A stretch of DNA of 35,619 nt from Burkholderiales bacterium (GTDB lineage Bacteria; Pseudomonadota; Gammaproteobacteria; Burkholderiales; SG8-39): positions 1 to 35,619 of the forward strand of contig CAKKSJ010000059.1 in the NCBI GenBank assembly GCA_919902965.1, in the 5' to 3' direction. The notes beneath the pieces are model-generated. The model did no database searches and had not been told where the DNA came from. It saw only the letters and a program-made list of their open reading frames with translations. The position numbers and the translations under genes were made by a program. Shown in pieces: positions 23,006 through 29,819 of the stretch. Numbering within the stretch: position 1 is the stretch's first letter; each line of letters begins with the position of its first letter.

Positions 23006-24841
23006 ATGAAAAAAGATCTCCCAAAAACCATCGCCGAGGTTGAAGAGATAAGGATAGAGACCGATCTCCTTATCATCGGCGGAGGCAACTCCGGTTGCTT
23101 TGTCGCGATCGAGGCGAAGGAGAAGAACCCCAACATCGATGTGACCATCATGGAAAAGGCGCACATCGACCGCAGCGGCGCCCTGGCCGCGGGCATGGAT
23201 GCCATCAATACCTATATCGGCGAAGGCGAGACGCCGGAATCGATCGTCGCCTGGAGCCGGGCGCAGGTCGGTGGCGGCCCCCTGAGAGAAGACCTTGCCC
23301 TGAGCAATGCCGCTATCCTGAACCAGTGCGTGGAGTCTCTCGAAGCCTGGGGAGTGCCGTTCAAAAAAGACGAGAAGGGTAGATACAAGAGAAGGGGAAG
23401 ATTCGATATCTCCATTCATGGAGAACAGTTGAAGCCGATCATCGCCGAGAAGACGAAGAGCTACAACCCACGGATATTGAACCGGGTTGCGGCGACCAAT
23501 TTGCTCAAAGACGGAGACCGCGTCATCGGCGCCACGGGCTTCGGCATCAGGGACGGCAAATTTTACGTAATCAAGGCCAAGGCCACCATCGTGTCTACCG
23601 GCGGCGCCGCCGGCCTGTACCGTTCGGCGACCAACGACGGCACAACCTCGCACCACCAGATGTGGATGAACCCTTTCAACGTGGGCACGGGATATGCCAT
23701 AGGCATCAGGGCCGGTGCCGAGTTTACGCTCATGGAACAGCGCTGGTGCGCGACCAGGGTGAAGGATTTCTGCGGACCGGTGGACACCATCTCCGTAGGC
23801 TACAAGGCGAAAATGATCAACGCCAAGGAAGAGTTGATCCTGGATTCACCGCGATACCGCGGTCTCGGAGGCGACACGGCGCCGCGTTACATACGGGCCA
23901 ACGCGCCCATGAGCGAATGGAGCGAAGGCAGAGGGCCGACCTTCGTGGATACGCGCCAACTCTCTCCGGGCCAGGTCAAGGACCTCAAGATCGACTATCT
24001 CAACGAACGGCCTACCTATGTGCTTTTCCTGGCGGCACGGGGGCAGGATCCGGCGAAAGAGCCCCTGGAAATCTACGGCAGCGATCCCTACATCGTCGGC
24101 GGTCACACGGCCAGCGGCTACTGGGTCGATGGCGACAGAATGGCGACCCTTGCGGGCCTGTTCGCGGCCGGCGAGTGCGCGGGCGGGATGCCGAACAAGT
24201 TTGTCGGCGGATGCGCGGCGGAGGGAGTCCTCGCCGCGCGCGGGACGCTAAAGCATATCTCGGGCATGGATCACGGCAACGTCGATCAAAATCAGGTCGC
24301 GGCGGAAAAGGAAAGGGTGTTCGCGCCGCTCTTGCGCGGCGCGACCATGGAAGCCAAATACACCCTGCCCGTCGGGCAGGACCCGCGCTGGCAGTATGAC
24401 GCAGTCACGCCGGAGGAGATGGAGGAGCGGCTGCAAAGACTCATGGACGAGTACGCCGGCGGGGTGGGCCAGTTCTTCAAGTGCAACGAGGAGCAGCTCA
24501 ACTACGCCCTCAAGCATATCGGGATGATGAAGAAACAGGTGAACAAGCTGTTTGCGACCAGCCTGCACGATCTCGTCCTTGTCCACGACGTTGTCGACCG
24601 TCTCGACGTCGCCGAGGTGGTGGTCCTGCATTTGCGCGAGAGAAGGGAGTGCAGATGGCCCGGTTGGCAGACGCGGAGCGATTACCCCGAGGTCGATCCG
24701 AGCCTCGACTGTTACATCAACTCGAGAAAGAATCTCGAGACGGGCGAGATCGAGATGCTGAAACGGCCTTACCAGCAGGTTCTTCCCGGGGACCGGACGA
24801 AGGCTCCGTCGCCGATTCCGCTTTCCGCAGAGAAGGCATAA
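23006..24841 (+). CDS. AprA-like FAD-dependent oxidoreductase
   Basis: The 611-residue flavoprotein belongs to the fumarate reductase/AprA superfamily and is nearest, by eye, to AprA (APS reductase alpha). Matching features: dinucleotide fold DLLIIGGGNSGC (20-31), HIDRSGALAAGMDAINTYIG (53-72), RGRFDISIHGEQLKPIIAEK, FYVIKAKATIVSTGGAAGLY, RVKDFCGPVD (251-260) and SDPYIVGGH with His367. Differences from AprA: MNPFN (221-225) has Phe where AprA has the AMP-stacking Trp, and HTASG replaces H-x-CC-G. These suggest a changed substrate. The ATG at 23006 has GGAG upstream; a TTG at 22988 is in frame. AprB-like and Hdr genes follow. No sat or dsr genes are present. Confidence 0.75.
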   Translation: MKKDLPKTIAEVEEIRIETDLLIIGGGNSGCFVAIEAKEKNPNIDVTIMEKAHIDRSGALAAGMDAINTYIGEGETPESIVAWSRAQVGGGPLREDLALSNAAILNQCVESLEAWGVPFKKDEKGRYKRRGRFDISIHGEQLKPIIAEKTKSYNPRILNRVAATNLLKDGDRVIGATGFGIRDGKFYVIKAKATIVSTGGAAGLYRSATNDGTTSHHQMWMNPFNVGTGYAIGIRAGAEFTLMEQRWCATRVKDFCGPVDTISVGYKAKMINAKEELILDSPRYRGLGGDTAPRYIRANAPMSEWSEGRGPTFVDTRQLSPGQVKDLKIDYLNERPTYVLFLAARGQDPAKEPLEIYGSDPYIVGGHTASGYWVDGDRMATLAGLFAAGECAGGMPNKFVGGCAAEGVLAARGTLKHISGMDHGNVDQNQVAAEKERVFAPLLRGATMEAKYTLPVGQDPRWQYDAVTPEEMEERLQRLMDEYAGGVGQFFKCNEEQLNYALKHIGMMKKQVNKLFATSLHDLVLVHDVVDRLDVAEVVVLHLRERRECRWPGWQTRSDYPEVDPSLDCYINSRKNLETGEIEMLKRPYQQVLPGDRTKAPSPIPLSAEKA

Positions 24842-24930
24842 GGAATAGAAACGCAGGAATTCGTGTCCAGGATTTCATTCTGCCCTGCCGGTCTCGGCCG
24901 CGGATTGCTTAACTTACAGAGGACAAACAC

Positions 24931-25257
24931 ATGCCGGTCTATGTCGTAAAAGATAAATGCGATGGGTGCAAGGGAAAGGACGAACCCCTGTGCGAGCAGA
25001 TATGCATCGGCGACCTCATGACCTTGAACGCGGACACGGGAAAGGCGTACTGCCGCTCCCTCAGGGATTGCTGGGACTGCATGTCCTGCACCAAGATATG
25101 CCCCAAGGGGGCCATAGAGCAGCGCATTCCCTATCAGCTCGGATACCACGGCGCGAAGCTCATTCCCATGATGGGCACCGACTCCATAACCTGGACCTGC
25201 GTCGACATCGACGGCAAGGTGGAGAGATTTTCCTTTCGCACGAGAAACAAACACTGA
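24931..25257 (+). CDS. AprB-like two-[4Fe-4S] ferredoxin
   Basis: The 108-residue protein binds two [4Fe-4S] clusters. Cluster I is CDGC-x7-CEQIC (Cys10, 13, 21, 25), the unusual spacing seen in AprB rather than ordinary ferredoxins. Cluster II is CWDCMSCTKICPKGAI (Cys47, 50, 53, 57). The following strands (IPMMGTDSITWTCVDIDGKV) also match AprB. Canonical AprB is about 150 residues with a C-terminal arm that wraps AprA; this protein stops after SFRTRNKH and lacks that arm. It should pass electrons between the flavoprotein and the Hdr proteins in the cytoplasm. AGAGGA precedes the ATG, and the gene lies 89 nt after the flavoprotein and 15 nt before hdrA. Confidence 0.85.
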   Translation: MPVYVVKDKCDGCKGKDEPLCEQICIGDLMTLNADTGKAYCRSLRDCWDCMSCTKICPKGAIEQRIPYQLGYHGAKLIPMMGTDSITWTCVDIDGKVERFSFRTRNKH

Positions 25258-25272
25258 ACCGCCTGCCGCCCT

Positions 25273-27381
25273 ATGAGCGATATCACAATCGGCGTCTTCC
25301 TCTGCAGCTGCGCAGGCGAAATTGAAAAGACGATCGCTCTCGACGTGCTCGCACAGGAGGCATCCGGGCGACCCGGGGTGGTCTCCGTCAGCAAGGATTC
25401 CTGTCTCTGTTCGGAACGCGGAATAGACGCCATACGGGAAGACATCAACAAGTACGAACTCGATCGGGTGCTGATCGCGGCCTGTTCGCCTGCCCTGAAA
25501 ACCAGAGAATTCGCGGATCTCGGCATCAACAAATATCTGGTCGAGCGCGTGAACTTGCGCGAGCAATGCAGCCGGTGCCATCCCGATAGTCCCGAAAATG
25601 CGACAAAAAAGGCAAGGGCGATGCTGGCGATGTCTTTGGAGAAAATCAGGCACTCCAAAGCCCTCGAACCGGTAGTGGTGCCCGCGGTCAAGACGGCGCT
25701 GGTGGTGGGCGGAGGGGTTGCCGGCATCAATGCCGCTCTTGACCTGGCGGGAGCGGGCGCCGAGGTGTTCCTGATCGAAAAGAACCCTCATCTCGGCGGG
25801 AAGGTATCCGAACTGCACCGCTATTATCCCCGCCTGTGCCCGCCGTCCTGCGGACTGGAACTCATGTATTCCAGGCTGGAGAGTAACCCGCACATTCATG
25901 TCCTTACCTCGTCCGAGGTTGAGAACCTGAGCGGCTCGCCGGGTAATTTTTCTGTTTCAATAAAGACCACCTCGTCCGACGCAATCAAATCTCCGGAAAA
26001 GGATCAGGTGCGTACGATCATCGCCGGTGCCGTTGTTGTCGCAACCGGATGGGAACCTTTTGATCCGACGCCGCTTAGCGAATACGGCTACGGCAGACTC
26101 GCAAAGGTCATCACGAACCTGGATTTCGAAAGAAACGCCCGGGAACAGGCGCAATTCCTCGGGCAACGGAAGAAAACCGCCTTTATACAATGCGTCGGCA
26201 GCCGCGATGAACGCCATCTGCCGTACTGCTCCGATGTCTGCTGCATGGTAAGCATCAAGCAAGCGCTTTTGCTCAAACAGGCCAATCCCGATAACGAGGT
26301 AACTATTTATTACAACGATATCCGGACGCCGGGCGAGTACGAAGCTGTGTACCGACAGGCGAGAGCCAGCGGGATACATTTTGTTAAAGGCATCCCTTCC
26401 GAACTGCGACAGGACGCGCAGGGAAGAATAAGCGTTGCCGTATTCGACCTCATAGCAGGCGAAAGGACCGAATTCGCCGCCGACCTGGTTGTACTCGCGA
26501 CCGGTATGAAAGCTTCCCGCGGAACGACGGCGCTGAAGAACGCAATCGGCCTGGCCACGAACAAAGACGACTTCATCGAGTCGCACTTGCAATGTCATCC
26601 CCAGGACAGCCAGCGGGAGGGCATATTTACCGCCGGCTGCTGCCGCGCGCCCATGGACGTCTCGAGGTCGATCGAGAGCGCAGGAGCGGCGAGCGCCAAG
26701 GCGCTGCGCTATCTTCAAGGCGAAATTGCGGTCAGTCCCGATTATCCGGTCGTCGATATCCTGAAGTGCGACCGCTGCAAACGCTGCGTGGAGGAGTGTC
26801 CGTTCAAGGCCTACGCCTACGATGACAAGGGATTTCCGCAAGTTGATATTCTCAAGTGCCGCGCCTGCGGCATCTGCATGGGGGGCTGCCCCATCGGCGC
26901 GATTTCGCTCGGCGAACTCGGCATAGAGCAACTTTCGGGAATGTTAGACGTCCTGGACACGTCCTATCTTGGAGAGGATGAACCGGTAATCCTCGGATTT
27001 CTGTGCAAGAACGACGCCTACCGGGCGGCGGATGACGCGGGACTGAACAGCATCTCCTACCCACCAAACCTGATCAGCGTCATGGTCCCCTGCTCGGGCG
27101 CCGTGAACGGCATGATCATCTCCGAGGCCATTTCAAAAGGCGTGGACGGGATTCTGCTCGCCGGATGCGCCGATAACCAGTGTCATTATCTGCACGGGAG
27201 CACGCTGGCAAAAACGAGATTGGCGGATGTCTCGAACAAGCTCAAGGAGATGTATCTGGAGCCTGAAAGAGTCCGCTTCGCGAGCATAGGCAGGGACGAT
27301 CCGGAGAAGTTTGCCGCGACGGTAAAGGAATATGTAGAGGAGCTGAAGCAGTTGGGGAAAAATCCGCTGAGGATCCAGTGA
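25273..27381 (+). CDS. HdrA-MvhD fusion (QmoB-like) flavin/iron-sulfur protein
   Basis: The 702-residue protein has, in order: an HdrA N-terminal domain with LCSCAG (Cys11, 13), CLC (44, 46), AACSP and CSRCH (99-103); an FAD fold ALVVGGGVAGINAALDLAGA (142-161) with the Qmo-like RLCPPSCGLEL near 187-197; two [4Fe-4S] motifs (Cys499-502-505-509 and 529-532-535-539); and a C-terminal MvhD-type [2Fe-2S] domain (Cys578, 607, 632, 637). This architecture is that of QmoB and of fused HdrA-MvhD proteins in electron-bifurcating or confurcating complexes. Its linkage to AprAB-like genes favours a Qmo-like role. hdrC starts 2 nt after its stop. Confidence 0.88.
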   Translation: MSDITIGVFLCSCAGEIEKTIALDVLAQEASGRPGVVSVSKDSCLCSERGIDAIREDINKYELDRVLIAACSPALKTREFADLGINKYLVERVNLREQCSRCHPDSPENATKKARAMLAMSLEKIRHSKALEPVVVPAVKTALVVGGGVAGINAALDLAGAGAEVFLIEKNPHLGGKVSELHRYYPRLCPPSCGLELMYSRLESNPHIHVLTSSEVENLSGSPGNFSVSIKTTSSDAIKSPEKDQVRTIIAGAVVVATGWEPFDPTPLSEYGYGRLAKVITNLDFERNAREQAQFLGQRKKTAFIQCVGSRDERHLPYCSDVCCMVSIKQALLLKQANPDNEVTIYYNDIRTPGEYEAVYRQARASGIHFVKGIPSELRQDAQGRISVAVFDLIAGERTEFAADLVVLATGMKASRGTTALKNAIGLATNKDDFIESHLQCHPQDSQREGIFTAGCCRAPMDVSRSIESAGAASAKALRYLQGEIAVSPDYPVVDILKCDRCKRCVEECPFKAYAYDDKGFPQVDILKCRACGICMGGCPIGAISLGELGIEQLSGMLDVLDTSYLGEDEPVILGFLCKNDAYRAADDAGLNSISYPPNLISVMVPCSGAVNGMIISEAISKGVDGILLAGCADNQCHYLHGSTLAKTRLADVSNKLKEMYLEPERVRFASIGRDDPEKFAATVKEYVEELKQLGKNPLRIQ

Positions 27382-27382
27382 G

Positions 27383-27823
27383 ATGGACAATGCACTCATT
27401 GACGGAGCAAGCCTGAAATCCTGCTATCGCTGCGGAAAATGTACTTCCGGCTGCGAGGTGAACCGCATCGATCCTTCATTTCAACCGCACAGGCTGCTTC
27501 AGCTCATCGCCAGGGGCGCGGTGGATGAACTCATCGATGGCGACGCAATTTGGAAATGCACGACCTGTTTCACCTGTGCCGAGAGATGTCCGCAGGGAAT
27601 AGCGGTAACCGATATTCTCTGGAGCTTGAGGGCGCTGGCGTTTAGATCCTGCCGTAACTCGGGGCTGCTCGAGGCGCAAAAGGCTGCCCTGTTCAAGACC
27701 GGCAGGCTGTATCCGGTGACTGGCCTTGACCATAAGAAACGCGAGAAGGCGGGGCTTCCTCCTCTGGCGGAGAACGCAACTCTCATAAGCCGCATATTTG
27801 ATGCAGCGAAAGCGGGCGGATAG
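27383..27823 (+). CDS. HdrC-like 4Fe-4S dicluster protein
   Basis: The 146-residue protein has two complete [4Fe-4S] motifs, CYRCGKCTSGC (Cys14, 17, 20, 24) and CTTCFTCAERC (Cys59, 62, 65, 69), in the spacing of HdrC. The flanking helix QPHRLLQLIARGAVDELI is also typical. No membrane helices are present, so it is the soluble HdrC type, not QmoC, in which this domain is fused to a cytochrome b-like part. It would relay electrons between HdrA and HdrB. It starts one base after the hdrA stop and is followed 5 nt later by hdrB. Confidence 0.88.
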   Translation: MDNALIDGASLKSCYRCGKCTSGCEVNRIDPSFQPHRLLQLIARGAVDELIDGDAIWKCTTCFTCAERCPQGIAVTDILWSLRALAFRSCRNSGLLEAQKAALFKTGRLYPVTGLDHKKREKAGLPPLAENATLISRIFDAAKAGG

Positions 27824-27828
27824 TTATT

Positions 27829-28692
27829 ATGAAATACGCCTTATACCTGGGCTGTGCAACGCCGGTCAGGGCCCTGAAATACGAAATATCGACCAGAAAC
27901 GTGGCCAAACGTCTGGGCATAGAACTCGTCGACCTTCCTGAATTCAGCTGCTGCGGGTTTCCGGTCAAGTCTATGGATCTGTTTGCCGCGCTGCTCATGG
28001 CTGCCCGCAATCTCGCCCTGGCGGAAGAGCGCGGTCTGGACATCATAGGCTTGTGCACCGGATGCGTAGCGGTCCTGTCGGAAGCGAAACTGCAATTGGA
28101 AGATGAGAAGCTGAGGGACAGGGTCAACGAGAAGCTGAAGACGCTGGGAGTACCGGAATACCGCCAGGGGGTCGGCGTCAAGCATTTTGCGAGATTCTTG
28201 AACGAGGATTACGGACTTGATGCGCTGAGCAAAGAGATCGGCGCCCCGTTAAAGTCTTTGAAGTTTGGCATTCATTATGGCTGCCATTATGCGAAGCCGA
28301 GCCATGCGCATGATCACTTTGATGACCCGTCAAACCCTGTCTCGCTTGACAAACTGATACAGGGCGCCGGCGCAGAGACGATCGACTACCCGGAGAAAAA
28401 CCTCTGCTGCGGCCTGACGATCCGGGGCGCAGCCGAAGATGTAAGCGTGAAGCTCGCCGCGGAAAAGCTCGAAGCCCTGTCGAACAGAGGGGCCGACGCC
28501 ATGGTGGTCGCTTGTCCCTCCTGCTGCATTGCCTATGAAAACAATCAACAGCTGGCCGGAAGAAAAATGGGAAAAGAATTCAAGCTCCCGGTCGTTTATT
28601 TTACCCAGGTACTCGGCTGTGCCCTGGGGCTGAAGGAAGAGGATCTCGGGTTTGAGTTCAACCGGGTTGAATTTCACCCGGCTGCGCGCTAA
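27829..28692 (+). CDS. HdrB-like protein with two CCG domains
   Basis: The 287-residue protein contains both cysteine-rich CCG domains of HdrB. The first has Cys9 in LGCATPV, Cys41-Cys42 in EFSCCGFP and CTGC (76-79). The second has Cys152 in YGCHYAKP, Cys193-Cys194 in NLCCGL and CPSCC (229-233). All ligand positions for the two noncubane [4Fe-4S] clusters that cleave heterodisulfides are kept. The natural disulfide is unknown, since coenzyme M and B are not expected here. It ends the redox gene run; the next gene, ttcA, starts 170 nt later with chromosomal codon use. Confidence 0.88.
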   Translation: MKYALYLGCATPVRALKYEISTRNVAKRLGIELVDLPEFSCCGFPVKSMDLFAALLMAARNLALAEERGLDIIGLCTGCVAVLSEAKLQLEDEKLRDRVNEKLKTLGVPEYRQGVGVKHFARFLNEDYGLDALSKEIGAPLKSLKFGIHYGCHYAKPSHAHDHFDDPSNPVSLDKLIQGAGAETIDYPEKNLCCGLTIRGAAEDVSVKLAAEKLEALSNRGADAMVVACPSCCIAYENNQQLAGRKMGKEFKLPVVYFTQVLGCALGLKEEDLGFEFNRVEFHPAAR

Positions 28693-28862
28693 AGATCACC
28701 TGCTAGCCTGCAGCTTTTCTTAAAAATCAGCGCTTGCCGTTTGCAGTGGTGAGAGCAGACCCTCCTCGAGCGAATTCCGCCCCCGGAAATCGGGCTTGCA
28801 GTGCAGGCCGCGGGGCGGTATCGTCGCTCGACCTTGCAGTTCGAACCGGCCAATTCTTTCCC

Positions 28863-29765
28863 ATGAACGCCCCCGACCACAAGCAATTGGAAAAACAGCG
28901 CTACGAAGCGAACAAGCTGGAGAAACGCCTGTGCCGCCTCGCCGGGCAGGCGATCGCCGATTTCAATATGATCGGCGCGGGCGAGCGCGTCATGGTCTGC
29001 CTGTCCGGCGGCAAGGACAGTTACGGCCTGCTCGACGTACTGTTGAAGCTGCGCGCGCGCGCGCCGGTCGAGTTCGACATCGTCGCCGTGAATCTCGACC
29101 AGAAGCATCCGGGCTATCCGGCGCATGTGCTGCCCGATTACCTGAAGTCGCTGGGCATCGAATTTGTGATCGCGGAGCAGGACACTTATTCGACGGTCAA
29201 GCGCCTGATACCCGAAGGCAAGACCATGTGCTCGCTGTGCTCGCGCCTGCGCCGCGGCGTGCTCTACCGCCTGGCGGGTGAACTCGGCGCCACCAGGATC
29301 GCGCTGGGCCATCATCGCGACGACATCCTGGAAACCTTTTTCCTGAATCTGTTCTTCGGCGGCAAGCTGAAAGCCATGCCGCCGAAGCTCGGCTCGGACG
29401 ACGGCAAGCATGTGGTGATCCGCCCGCTCGCCTATGTGAAAGAAAAAGACCTTGCGCGCTACGCCGAGGCGCGCGCCTTTCCCGTCATACCCTGCGACCT
29501 GTGCGGCTCGCAGGACCAGTTGCAGCGCAAGCAGGTGAAACAACTGCTGCGGCAGTGGGAAAAGGAATTTCCGGGCCGGGTTGAAACCATATTTAACAGC
29601 CTGCAGCGGGTCGCGCCCTCTCACTTGCTGGACCGCACTCTATTTGATTTTCCAGCGGTTTTCGCCACCGGTGTGGTGGTGGATGGCGGAGATAAAGCCT
29701 TTGATGCAGAGGACTTTTCCGCTTTTGCGACCGCCATGCCGAGGCCCACGCCGACAGCCGACTAG
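28863..29765 (+). CDS. ttcA: tRNA 2-thiocytidine(32) synthetase TtcA
   Basis: The 300-residue protein has the PP-loop ATPase motif CLSGGKDSYGLL (SGGKDS at 48-53) and the two CxxC pairs of TtcA, TMCSLCSRLRRG (Cys123, 126) and PCDLCGSQ (Cys211, 214), which with the loop form the cluster-binding catalytic site. GHHRDDILETFFLNLF is also diagnostic. It thiolates cytidine 32 of certain tRNAs using ATP and a [4Fe-4S] cluster. The start is the ATG at 28863; the frame is open back to 28734 but without homology. Codon use returns to the CGC-rich type. Confidence 0.95.
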   Translation: MNAPDHKQLEKQRYEANKLEKRLCRLAGQAIADFNMIGAGERVMVCLSGGKDSYGLLDVLLKLRARAPVEFDIVAVNLDQKHPGYPAHVLPDYLKSLGIEFVIAEQDTYSTVKRLIPEGKTMCSLCSRLRRGVLYRLAGELGATRIALGHHRDDILETFFLNLFFGGKLKAMPPKLGSDDGKHVVIRPLAYVKEKDLARYAEARAFPVIPCDLCGSQDQLQRKQVKQLLRQWEKEFPGRVETIFNSLQRVAPSHLLDRTLFDFPAVFATGVVVDGGDKAFDAEDFSAFATAMPRPTPTAD

Positions 29766-29781
29766 TCCGGCCATCAATTGC

Positions 29782-29819
29782 AGTTTGTCAAACTCAGTTT
29801 GCCATGCTAGAATTTGTGC
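29782..29819 (+). promoter_or_regulatory. Near-consensus promoter with dyad, apparently leaderless
   Basis: TTGTCA (29785-29790), a 17-nt spacer and TAGAAT (29808-29813) make a strong sigma-70 promoter match. Six bases separate the -10 box from the ATG at 29820, so transcription would start at the A of the start codon. The dyad AGTTTG-T-CAAACT (29782-29794) overlaps the -35 box, and CAGTTTG repeats at 29795, suggesting autoregulation by the helix-turn-helix domain encoded next. Confidence 0.6.

Noticed and set aside
23006..25257. Calling the pair true APS reductase aprA/aprB
   Set aside because: Key active-site positions appear changed, the AprB tail is missing and no sat, dsr or qmoC is present; family resemblance only.
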